64,000 nucleotides of DNA from Isoetes taiwanensis (Eukaryota; Streptophyta; Lycopodiopsida; Isoetales; Isoetaceae). The position numbers and the translations under genes are program-made. Each line of letters begins with the position of its first letter. Position 1 is the first letter of the stretch. This document shows, one piece after another, positions 35,401 to 46,245 of this stretch. Below the pieces are notes generated by a model. It saw nothing but the letters and a program-made list of their open reading frames with translations. It did no database searches and had not been told where the DNA came from. The stretch is from assembly GCA_021234155.1 (NCBI GenBank), contig JAJEKV010000025.1, forward strand, positions 4,596,078 through 4,660,077, in the 5' to 3' direction.

Positions 35401-36544
35401 CCCCTGGACAATCATTTCTTCTAGATTACTATGTTTCCATAACGTAAAAGCAAATAGAGAATGCAAACTTACAAAAATTACTTCTTAACATGCCAAATTC
35501 TGCTAGACTTCGTCCAGCTTGTTTGTTATTTTGTAAGATGCTATAAGAGGATGGAAACCAAGACTTATATAGCTAATTTGATGCTCTTTAAGTAAATATT
35601 AGCATCAAATTGGAGCTGACTTACAGAGTAAGTAGATGCTCCAAACTGCTACCTCAAATTTGAGGAGGCTTTTGTTCTGAGATTCTAAATTGCTCTTCAA
35701 GTATTTTGCTGCCTGAAGTAGTCCCACGCTTTCTTCCTGACAAAATTATATAAAGCATAAAATGTTACAAAATAGCATTATTAACAGCAAGCAAAATTGT
35801 AAGGTGATGGAAATTTAAAGTGCTCCATACGGAAGCAACATATGTTTTTTCTTTTTCTTTGTCTGATGCTTTTACAATTTTATTATTATGAAATTTCATA
35901 TCCTATAAGAAGCTGCAGAGCACTTAGGACGGTGAAAGACTCTCCAAAAGCTTAGTCCTTTTTTGTTTGATTACTTTATATCAGGAAGGCTTGCTGATAG
36001 TGCGGTGCCTCAGGATGGGCGTCCTTTTTATGCTGCTTCCGTCCATGTGAGCTTGGCAGGACGGAGCCTGTTAAATCCAAAGTAATTGACTCTACATTTT
36101 GCCCTTGCAACCATGAAAATTTAAAACCCACAGAACATGAGCAACGGAGCATTTTGATGTAGAAACAGCGCAACTGAACATGCACATGTAGGAAACAAAT
36201 ACCTTCAAGTTTCATCCGCTGGCTGCCTGAATTGCCCTTATATCATTTTCCTTGCCCATCCTTGCATCTGTCTGGTATCAGGGCTCCGGCGCCCCTCTGT
36301 CTTCTCCTTCGGACCTTTTTTCGCCCTCAACCTTTTACCTTTTCTTTTCTTTTCGTTTCCTTTCCTTCCTTCCTTATATTTCCCTCGACCTTTACCTTTT
36401 CTTTTTTTTTGTTTCCTTATTAAGTTTCCAGTCGAAGAATAAAGAGTGGAGTGAAGAAGTTTAGAGCAAATAAAGACATTTCGAGTTTGAGTTTGAATTT
36501 GAGTCTAAGCTGCTATAGTTGTTCCTTGATCCGTTGCAGAAACA

Positions 36545-37636
36545 ATGAAGTTGGAGCTCCAAAATATTCCATTGGTTGATCATTCTGGCTCCGTCACAAT
36601 TATCCTTGAAGAAGATGATGACATATGGCGTGCATATAAATTGATAAAAAAGGGCGATCATGTGATGTCAATGACAGTGAGAAAGGTTCAAAGAGATGAA
36701 CGTGGTCGTATTCGGGATGCAGAACGACTACATTTGAAGCTAGAATTAGAGGTTGAGGATGTTGACTTTGGTTCCATTCTACGTATACGTGGAAAAACGA
36801 TATCTCAAAATGAACATGTAAAACTTGGGGTATATCATACCCTAGAACTCAACAAACAAACACAATTTACCTTAACAAAGGTGTTTTGGGATTCTGCAAC
36901 ATTAGATGACTTAAAAGAAGCAACTAACGCTACAGCGAAAGCAGACATTGTAGCTGTAATGATGCAAGAAGGCCTGGCCACTATTTGCCTATCAGGATCG
37001 AACATAGCCACGGTGAAAGCAAGAATTCAAAGGATAATTCCACATAAAAAAGTTGACAATGCCATGAAAATTTTCTTTGAAGACGTACTTCAAGCTATTT
37101 TAAGACATGTTGATTTCAACATTGTCCAATGTCTTGTCATTGCAAGCCCTGACTCCACAAAGGATAAGTTTTATGAGTATGTGTCACTAAGAAAAGACAT
37201 CCGACACATTAAGTCAAAATTTTTCTTAGCATATGCTGCTTCTGGATCCGAACACTCATTAAAGGAGGTGCTCTCTGATGTCCATGTCATGAGAGCTAAG
37301 AATGCTAAAGTTGGTCAAGGTGTGAAAGCATTAGAAAAGTGTCTCATGATGATTTCTAATGATTCATCAAGAGTTGCATATGGGCCTAAGCATGTTGAAG
37401 TTGCACATGGTCGTCTGGCAGTTCAGACATTGCTAATCACAGATGGCCTTTTGAGAAATGTTGACATAGTAACAAGACAAAAGTATGTGGAGTTAGTAGA
37501 TTCTGTGAAGGAAGGAGGTGGCACTGTGCATACCTTTTCATCCATGCATGAAACTGGAAAGCGACTGACGCAAATGACAGGCATAGCTGCCATACTACGA
37601 TTTCCGCTACCCGATCTAGAAGACATGGTAGTTTGA
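36545..37636 (+). CDS. PEL1: PELOTA (Dom34) ribosome-rescue factor
   Basis: An intact 363-residue protein in one uninterrupted exon from the ATG at 36545. Domain 1 (about 1-130) has VMSMTVRKV and ISQNEHVKLG. Domain 2 (about 131-258) has LRHVDFNIV and ends near SGSEHSLKEVL. Domain 3 has AYGPKHVEVA, QTLLITDGLLR and TGIAAILRFPLPDLED. As expected for Pelota and unlike eRF1, there is no GGQ motif. Pelota works with HBS1 in the cytoplasm to split stalled ribosomes and feeds no-go and non-stop mRNA decay. Length is a little short of typical plant family members (about 375-380), partly because the loop after PHKK is reduced. The usual domain-2 phrase IASPGFTKD reads IASPDSTKD here. A TTGCAG just before the start suggests an intron in the 5' leader. 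Whether it is a PELOTA1 or PELOTA2 orthologue cannot be told by eye. Confidence 0.94.
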   Translation: MKLELQNIPLVDHSGSVTIILEEDDDIWRAYKLIKKGDHVMSMTVRKVQRDERGRIRDAERLHLKLELEVEDVDFGSILRIRGKTISQNEHVKLGVYHTLELNKQTQFTLTKVFWDSATLDDLKEATNATAKADIVAVMMQEGLATICLSGSNIATVKARIQRIIPHKKVDNAMKIFFEDVLQAILRHVDFNIVQCLVIASPDSTKDKFYEYVSLRKDIRHIKSKFFLAYAASGSEHSLKEVLSDVHVMRAKNAKVGQGVKALEKCLMMISNDSSRVAYGPKHVEVAHGRLAVQTLLITDGLLRNVDIVTRQKYVELVDSVKEGGGTVHTFSSMHETGKRLTQMTGIAAILRFPLPDLEDMVV

Positions 37637-40600
37637 CTTGTAATAGAGACAAGAAAATGTCCAGCTTATGGCAATTTATGTCAAATTAATGTGAAATGTA
37701 TATATGTGAAATATAATATGATATGTGCATGATAAACAAGCTGTCTATTCGCAAGTGTTCTCTTACATCTCATTTTGTTATTTTGAATCTTTGCCAGTAA
37801 TAACTCCCATTTTGATATAAAATGCAAAATAGCTTAACTTCATTAAATAGTTTGGTAAGAATACATTTTCTTCCTTGACTAGAAACTGGCGCATGGTGAT
37901 GCCATGCATCTGTTAAATCAAGAGACCTCAAGAAAGCCATAATCTCAAAACAAAAGTACTCATTAAAGTGACGTTTGGGCGTATCCACACTCAAATTTTT
38001 CATTCAATGAATGATAAGAATAAATGTTGTCTGTGAACAAGTTATAGCAATGCACATGTGCACGGGGTCAGGGCAACACATCAACTTGGATCGCCTTATG
38101 TCCAATGCAACATGAGAATGATGCAAATATTACCTTTCATGACTTGGATTTAAAGGTTTGCTTGAAATCCACTATCACATGTAAGTTTGTTTCTCGTCAC
38201 AAGTATTAGGTATTTTGTCGCAAGTGGTAGAGGAGACTAGAGACTTGCGCATGGTCATAGGCTTGATGCCTTGGATGCCAACACTGTTTGATTGTTTTGT
38301 AGCAATAATTTAGGATGGAACATGCAAATAATAAGGTCTTTGATCTTTGGGTACTTTGTTGTATATCTTAGAGTTTTAGCTACTGTATGGTAGCTGATTG
38401 CTCATGGTTTGTTCAACTCTAGTTCAGTATTGAAATGCTTGGATTGTTAATTTAAAAATTTGTCTTTTTTACAGGAAGTTTGATCTGCACATGTTCTGGC
38501 ACACATCCAACATCTTTTTCTCTTTCTTTTGCAGGCAGAATATGTTGAATGCGTCTGTGACCAACATGCGTATGCATGCAGTGCTTGCGCAGTCAATTTT
38601 CTTCATTCACGAGGTATATTCTTCCAGGAAGATATGATAATCTCATTGCATAAAACCACATCTCCTTTCATAGTAAAGCCTGAAGTTGCTTTACGAAGCA
38701 TTTAATTTTTATTTTCTTGCAGGCTTGATATTGATCGATCGTTTGTCAATGTCTCTTTCACCTTCAAGTTTTTATTACATCATCTAGCTATTGTCTATGT
38801 CGAGCATACAAATATTGCTATAAGGTAGCTTATTAACAGACATGTTTCTTTTTTATACTGACCAGATTGACAAGACTGTGAATAGATGCCACTGTGAGTT
38901 GTAGGTGGAGTTGGTGCATTTCAAATGTGAACATAAATTCAGAAGTGGATTTCTGATCATCTGTATTCCCTTCCCGGTTAGCATCAAAGAATCTGTACAA
39001 GAAAGGAGTGTCTTTGCTCTGATAAAATAATACATAAAGAGTTGTTCCAGCAAGGTAGTGAAGGAAGCAGTTTAAGAACAATGTGATTGCTTCGAATCAA
39101 CACGGTATTGGCTTAGACAGGTCAGATCTGGTATAAGTTGTAGCAATATTTAAAAGTCCAAGGACAACATAGTATTGGCTGCAAATGTAATAAAGGAAAG
39201 AAAAACATGCTGGATAAATTAGTGAATAACTGAATCCCCAAATCCAAGGGAGTGGTGATACCATTGCGTAAAACCTTGTAAGTTTTTAAAGCCATAGATT
39301 TGTTTTTAGTCCTCGAGTTACACAACCATCAAAATCAACCTTTTGGTTATAGCAATCATCACACTTTTGCAGAACTGGCATAAACACGGCTTTGTGAACA
39401 AGCTGAAGAAAAAAAACTTGAAGATTTAACACTTGGTCCAATGCTTAGGGTTTGTTATTCTTCAGTGTGTAATGTGAAATTACTTTCCACTTGACAGCGA
39501 TCGTGGTCACTAAACATTCTAGGTTGTACGTGACACATGCTGGAATGCATTTAAAAGAATAAAAAGTGGAGGGAACAAATTATTCTCAAGTATTATGGGC
39601 AAGTGTATGTTATGATGCTTGAGAGATCCTTGTACATTTAGACGAACAATGTTGGTATTGTATATATCTCATAAACAATAATCTCAAGTAGATGTAAAGT
39701 TCCTTTTTAAGTACAAAATTGAGTGCACTTAATTCTAAACCCAGTCAAAATGCAACACTTCCGCCAACACTTAGCATCATTCTGTGTCAGTCGGCCATTA
39801 AAGGTCCCATGTGGGCATTTGATGGGCACTTGGTGACCCATTGAAGGGTACTTGATGGTCCATTGGAGGGCACATGTGCCCTATAAAGAACCTCCTGACT
39901 TAAAACCTTCGTAGGGAACTCCAAATTTATCGAAAACTTGGTGAATGGTATCAATTGAAAGCTAAGGATCTAAATTGCACTATGGTATATCAAAGGAGGA
40001 AATTAAAAATAGTTTAACGCTAATTACAACATTCATGCTATGTCTAATTGGCTATGCAAGAATGTCGAGGAAGTAGCGTGGATATGGCTTCTAATTCTGT
40101 GAATAAGAATTTTCACATCGCTTTAAATTGCATTAGTCGAATTTGCAAGCAACGCTACTTATGAGAGTGTTCATAAAATTTGCTTCCTGAAGTGGTTGCT
40201 TTGTGGGAACCCTCCCCTATGCATTCGCTTCCGTAAATGGGCACTTGGCTAGAATAGAACTGGAATGGGTGACCTCTCATTCTGCCATATTCCCTGATAG
40301 GGAAAAAATTAGTGGCTAAACTTAGCTACATGGCAAAATTTTGGCCTTGCTGGAAAAAAAATCAGCTACACTATGGCCTTTTGGGCCAAAAAAAAAAGAA
40401 AAGAAAATATTAATCAAGTCTATGTCACAACCCATCCCCATTTCGTCTGACTTTAGCTAATTGCAAGAAAGTATAGCTGCCCCAGATTGAAAAGTTTAGC
40501 CAAAACATAGAAGCTTTCACGTCAAATTTTAACATACTTTATACAAGTTATTCTATAATCTTTATATTTACTGTTGGTTATTATTTACGTCTTGCATTAG

Positions 40601-41090
40601 TGCAAAATAAGCAAATGATAGAAGTTTTTTTGTTTTTAAATAAAAGTTTAGCCAAAATTAAGAAAGTACAGGTGGCAAAATTTAGAAAGTTTAGCTAAGC
40701 GTGGAAAGCTTTTTCTTCAAACTTTTGAGATACTTTAGCCAAGTCTATTTCCCCACTTTGGATATAAAAAAATTTTAATTTTTTTTTTGATCCCTGATAT
40801 GCTCAAGAAATACATGACTTGGCATGAGAAGAAAGTCATGTATTCTTTGACATGTTCAAGTACGTGACCTGATACATGACTTGATATATACATGATATAT
40901 GTATATATAGTACACAAGTGCCTGTACTATGAAAGACTATTTAAGTGGGTTGCAAAACACAGCCAATGTGAAAGATCCCTTTAGATTTCCTAAGATTCTA
41001 AAAAGATTCTTCAATATATTTTAACAAATATTCTATGAAGATTCCCTTAGACTCTAAGGTTTCGTAAGGGTTCCCAAGATTCTATATAGA
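37637..41090. other. Intergenic stretch with scattered relics
   Basis: Apart from the copia fragment at 38833-39081, I see only AT-rich DNA. An exon-like segment at 38536-38611, between a GCAG and a GTATAT, encodes a cysteine- and histidine-containing peptide (EYVECVCDQHAYACSAC), but nothing around it supports a gene. Confidence 0.45.
38833..39081 (-). mobile_element. Ty1/copia RNase H fragment
   Basis: The minus-strand frame reads LHYLAGTTLYVLFYQSKD, then FLYRFFDANREGNTDDQKST and SEFMFTFEM. This matches the copia polyprotein end (yLkGT..GL.Y / GysDaDwagd.ddRkSTsG). The normally conserved GYSDADWA is degraded to RFFDANRE, so it is a relic. No LTRs are visible nearby. Confidence 0.75.
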
Positions 41091-41097
41091 CTCCATA

Positions 41098-41300
41098 GAT
41101 TCTACATGTATGCAAAATGTGGTCTCGTTCTGAAATGTGGTCTCGTTCATGGACTTCTTTGTTTTGATTACTGCATATGCTCACCATGGGCAAAGCCACA
41201 AAGCACTTAGTTGTTTCAGGAAATACAATTAGGAGGCATGAAGCCAAATGAGATTACCTTCAATAGCATTATCTCAGCCTGCAATAAAAAGGGATTGGCA
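41098..41300 (+). pseudogene. PPR repeat fragment
   Basis: Plus-strand pieces in different frames read YMYAKCGLV, NVVSF...LITAYAHHGQSHKAL and GGMKPNEITFNSIISACNKK. These are typical PLS-class PPR phrases. Frames are broken and there is no start or end, so it is a fragment only. Confidence 0.65.
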
Positions 41301-41743
41301 TAAGGGTTATTATTAGTTTGCATGAATGACGTGTTATTATGACACTATTCCACTATAAGAAAGACTATAAATGTTTAATGGACGTACTTGAACGAGCAAG
41401 ATTGCTAGAAGTAGTAGACGATGTAATGCAAATAATGTCATTTGAACTAGATGACATTGAGTACCATATAACTAGGAATTAGCTCTAATTTCAGTCCATA
41501 GAGAATCATGAAATCAATCCTTCCTTACCCCAAGCCTGCCCTACTACTAGTCCTTATTATTGTGGATGGAGTTTAGAATGCAACATGTCACTAAGCTGGA
41601 AAATAAGTGTGACATTGCAGGCCAAAATAGTTGCTAGTTTCTATACCTCTCGACATCATTTCCTTGTAATCTTATTGATTTTATAATTTGAAGACTCTTG
41701 TGTATTTTCCTATTTATATGTTACATTTTTAGAATATTGTTGC

Positions 41744-43057
41744 CAGCTCCGACACCTACTGTCAACCGAAGATGACATCCTCGCCCACGTCCAAGCATAT
41801 GCTGAATACCACCTCCTCGAGAACGAGAAGCAGCAACAAATCGTCGACGCAATACTCCAGAACACCCCGTCTCTCAACATGCAACACCACGTGCGGCTCA
41901 CCAAACGTCGATCAAGAAGTCCAGCAACCACATGCAGACGACCAGCATGGCCAAGCGCAACAGGCTTGCTAGCCAAACGTACCAGCCACCCCACCGGTGG
42001 ATGCCACGCTATCGCCCGAGCGAGCACACGTCTACAAAGCAATCACGAGAGAAGCGCACGGGTTCCACGTCATATCGGGCATGCCGGGTTCCGGAAAGAC
42101 CTATCTGATGGGACACATGATACAACACTTCATCAGCAACGGGAAAGCGGTGCTACCCACTGCGACCACCAGAATGGCCGCATCAAAGCTATGGAGAGGA
42201 GCGGCAACTGCGCACTATCAATTCGTAATGCCAGATAAACATGCAAACCCAAAACGCGAGCCGCGTCCCTCCAACTGCACTAACGCACGACGCTCTCTCA
42301 TTGTGCAGTAAAAAAGCAATGGCCGAACAAAATCAAGCACACAGACGTAAGGCACCAACAGATCCGGGCATTTCAAGTCCTCATCATCGACGAGATATCA
42401 ATGCTCACGTTCGCCAACCTCAACATGATACTCAGGCAAATAGAAGAAGTGACGATGCAACCACCAAGCGAGTTCCTGCGAACACGGGTGATAATCCTCG
42501 TCGGCGGCCACGCCCAGCTCCCTCCCATATGCAAGCACAAAAAGAGGGACGCCGACAACATGTGCAAGCTGTGCACCCTCGCCAACAGCCCTCACTTCGT
42601 GCAAGCAAAGAAGTACCACCTGACGCAATCCATCAAGCACTCCTCTGACCCAGAGTACATGACCTTCCTCAATGCCATAAGAGAAAAAGCCCGATCAGGC
42701 GAGCTTGCGCAAACTTGGTCCCCAGGACCCACATCATCGACAAAAAGAAGAAGCTTTCGGCAAAAGATCGTCATAAGTAACACCATGGTCTTTGTGCACC
42801 CATCACGTGAAGGATGTCCAACATTACAACACGATGGCCATGATCAAGATGTTCCCCAACGACTATATCCACGAGATACGAGTACATACCATTGGAGCAG
42901 GTGGATTGACGACTTGGCATCCCACCAGATACCTTACGTTGCCGTGGGATGCAGAGTCATAACCAACATGGACATCTGGGAGAAACTTGATCCAGCGAAA
43001 CGGCATTTTGGGAACGGTTAGTATATATAGAGACAGATGAGCAAGCGGGGAAGCATC
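41744..43057 (+). pseudogene. Helitron/PIF1-type helicase relic, forward copy
   Basis: Pieces in several frames follow the helicase order. AEYHLLENEKQQQIVDAIL is at about 41790. LSPERAHVYKAITREAHGF leads into Walker A SGMPGSGKTYLMG near 42075. Walker B FQVLIIDEISMLTF is near 42385. Motif III reads VGGHAQLPP, where the paired copy has the expected VGDHAQLPP. YVAVGCRVITNMDI is near 42940. The C-terminal motifs are missing because the copy stops at the junction with the inverted partner near 43058. The frame is broken after the Walker A domain (stop at 42311). PIF1-like helicases of this kind are carried by Helitron elements; no Rep nuclease domain is seen here. Confidence 0.82.
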
Positions 43058-45010
43058 TACATTAGCAACATTTTGTTCGGCTGGAAGTCCGTCGTCGTGA
43101 TTGGTGACACGATCAACAGTTGCTTCCTGTCCTTTATTCGCGAGAGCATCACGTACAGTAGCCCGGGCGTGAACGCCCTCCTCACAACCATGATTGTGTT
43201 GCCTTCTATCGTGGAGCTCTGGCTCTTGTGCCCTGTCATGGCGTACGCCAACATGGGCAGGAATATTCTCTTGAAGATGGTCTTGGGCCCCTGGTGCCTG
43301 TACTCGACCAGCGTTCGCTTGATGTGTATGTGGTGGGGAGTCATCGATGTGGACCATGATGCCTTTCGCGTCTCCTGTTTGCTCGTCATTCTCTATATAC
43401 ACGACTGTTCATGTCGTTCCGTTGACTATTTCTCCCAGTATGTCCATGTTGGTAAGGATTATGACTCTGCATCCCACAACGACGTAAAGTATCTGGTGGA
43501 ATGTCGGGTCGTTGGTCCAGCTACTCATCCCGTCTTCTGCTGTTGCGTTGGTATGTACTCATATCTCGTGGACACGGTCGCTGGGGAACATCTTGATCAT
43601 GGCCTTTGCCTTGTAATGTCAGACGTCCTCGTAGTGGGTGCACAGCACTATGGTGTTACGATAGATCTTGTCGAGCGCTTCTTCTTTGTCGATGATGCGG
43701 GGTCCCAGAGTTTGCGCGAGCTCGCTCTGGGTCGTCGGCCTTTCTGTTATGGCATTGAGGAAGGTTACGTACTCTGGGTTGGAGGAGTGCCTGATGGATT
43801 GCGTCAGGTGGTACTTCTTTGCTTGCACGAAGTGGGGACTGTTAGCGAGGGTGCACAGCTTACACACGTTGTCGACGTCCCTTTTTTTGTGCTTGCATAT
43901 GGGAGGGAGCTGGGCGTGGTCGCCGACGAGGATTATCGCCTGTGTATGCAGGAACTCGCTTGGTGGTTGCATCTCACTTCTTCTATTTGCCTGAGTATCA
44001 TGTTGAGGTTAGCGAACGTGAGCATTGACATCTCCTCGATGATGTGGACTTGAAACGCCTGGATCTGTTGGTGCCTTATGTCCGTGTGCCTGATTTTGTT
44101 TGGCCATTGCTTTTTTACTGCACAATGAGAGAGCGTCGTGCGTTAGTGCAGTTGGGAAGCCGCGGCCCGCATTTTGGGTTTGCATATTTACCTGGGATTG
44201 CGAATCAGTAGTGCGCAGTAGTCGCTCCTCTCCATAGCAACATCGCTTTTCTGTTGCTGATGAAGTGCTGTATCATGTATCTCGTCAGGTAGGTCTTTCC
44301 GGATCCTGGGGTGCCTGATATGACGTGGAGCATGTATGCTTCTCTCGTTATTGCTTCGTAGACGTGTGCTTGCTCGGGCGACAACATGGCGTCCACCGGC
44401 GGGGTGGCTGGTACATTTGGCTGGCCTTGGCCGTGCTGGTTGTCTGCATGCGGTTGCTGGTCTTCTTAGTGGACGTTTGATGAGTCATGGTGCTGTCTGT
44501 TGAGGGACGGGGTGTTTCGGAGTATTGCATCGACGATTTGTTGCTGCTCCTCGTTCTCGAGGAGGTGGTGTTCGGCATATGCTTGGACGTGGGCGAGGAT
44601 GCTATCTTCGGTTGACAGTAGGTGTCGAGCTGGCATTCCAGGCCGTAGGACTGTGTGTGGTTGTTTGGGGAAAGGAGTTCGGATTCTGCTCTGAACGGAA
44701 TTCTGTCAAGGAGTATGTTGTAGCAAAATTCTTCAGTGTGGTGCACGGGGTGGTAGTCGGTGTGAAGTGTACTGGTTGGTTTGTGGGGATGATCTTGTGG
44801 CCTAGGGCCGTGTGGGACGTGGCTTGCTTTGCGGACATGGCTGGCTCGACGATGTATGAGTGCCAGAACTGTTTGTATATTACGCCGTCTATGTTGCCTT
44901 GATGCATAGTGGTAGATGGGGTGGAGCATTGGCATGGCGCCGCGTGTGAGGAGGCCCTCTCTAGTTAACGGCAGGGAGGAGTCGACGAAGTGGACATTGA
45001 CTGATCTCCA
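43058..45010 (-). pseudogene. Helitron/PIF1-type helicase relic, inverted copy
   Basis: Minus-strand partner of the preceding copy, extending further at both ends. The upstream part reads VHFVDSSLPLTREGLLTRGA and GNIDGVIYKQFWHSYIVEPA. Walker A is SGTPGSGKTYLT near 44310. Walker B reads FQVHIIEEMSMLTF, with Glu in place of the usual Asp. Motif III is intact as VGDHAQLPP near 43935. The C-terminal motifs AYAMTGHKSQSSTI and FTPGLLYVMLSRIKDRKQL lie at about 43255-43115. Frameshifts near 44200, 43975 and 43620 break it. The two copies meet tail to tail. Confidence 0.82.
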
Positions 45011-46245
45011 TATGGTTGGTATTTGGAGGCATGCTAGCGCGGCTTCAGTGGGTCAGATCGATTTGAAGAGCAACGTTGAGGATTGCTCCCTTTCCCAAAT
45101 TGAACCAGGCCAGGACTTTGCGCGGCTTCCTCAACAGAGGGAAGAGGCCAGACCCCAGGAGACGGACCTCAAAAAGGTTGTCGAGGCAGCCTTTCTTGCC
45201 AGCGCTCCTCTGGGAGGACAAATGCCAATGCCCCCCCTCCCCCGGGAGCTCGATTTCCCTATCCGACTGTTGAATCCGCCGTTCAAGTAACCTGCTTTGA
45301 GCAGGTTCAAAAAATTCCAAGATCGGAATAACTTATCAAACTATGAAGCGTCCTGCAGTCGACCGTGTAGAAACCCAAGTGTTTTGTCGTTCTGGCAGCA
45401 CAAAGGCTCCGGAATGGAGATTCGACTTTGCCATATCGTTGGGAATGGCAAAATTACCATAGGGATCAAGTTACACGGTCATTTTTGGCAACGAAAGAAA
45501 CACGAACCCTCTACAGGGCAGTATTACAGCCACCTCTTAGGCCAATTAACCACGAATGTGTTGGACATGAGCTATTTTGGCGCTTCTTGGAGAAGGGATG
45601 GTCTTCTGCCCACAAAACTTGGTCCCCAGGGTAATGTCGACGTTTTGGGTCCATTGGCAGAGTCAGTTCACAATTCCGGAGTGGAAGAGTTGCTCGTCCA
45701 TGGCCAGGGTTCTTCAGGAGAGGACCTTTGGGGCGAACTGCTCCCGAAAGGTTTTAAGGGTCCGTCTTCTGGCATCAACACCCTCCCTCTATGTGATGAG
45801 GTTGTACAAGATCCTGGTCGAATCTGACTAGGATATGGCCTCCGAAATGTAAACCATATGTGTTGCTAGGTTACTGAAGGATTTATGTTATGGAGGTCGA
45901 GTTTTAGTCGGTTGCACTTGGTACATGGTCGAGAAGCTTCAATTGAAAACGGGAAGCAAATAGGAACTGACGGAATGGGATTTGGATTTATCCTCCTCTC
46001 AGTGTAAAAATTAGAAGTCAAGAGCACCTTTTGCAGTAGCAAAATTGTTTGGGATCATTCGGGATGGCCAATAGATCCAAACTCTGCTATTCAGTTGCCA
46101 GGGCTCCGCATGTATGTTTTGAAAAGGTGCACCTAGTTGTCCAAGAAAACGACCACGTTTTGGCCTCCGAAATGTAAAACCTAGATCTAATAGGCTTGTT
46201 GGTCCCCATGGATGTTAAAGTTAAATTCAATTCAACTCAATTTTG
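45011..46245. other. Repeat-derived DNA ending in a LINE/SINE-like 3' tail
   Basis: Open frames at 45297-45827 and nearby lack recognisable motifs. The phrase TGGCCTCCGAAATGTAAA occurs twice (45838 and 46160). The region ends TTGGTCCCCATGGATGTTAAA followed by a TTCAA-type short repeat at about 46213-46240, resembling the other LINE-like 3' ends in this window. I infer a decayed retroelement on the plus strand. Confidence 0.45.

Noticed and set aside
35640-35760. Minus-strand peptide like GLLQAAKYLKSNLESQNKSL
   Set aside because: Coding-like but isolated; no family could be named and no flanking exons were found.
43037-44053. A 338-codon plus-strand open frame
   Set aside because: It is the antisense of the inverted helicase copy. 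The minus strand gives the recognisable motifs (VGDHAQLPP, GHKSQSSTI).
45297-45827. A 176-codon plus-strand frame
   Set aside because: No motif or family resemblance, and it lies in DNA ending with a retroelement-like tail.
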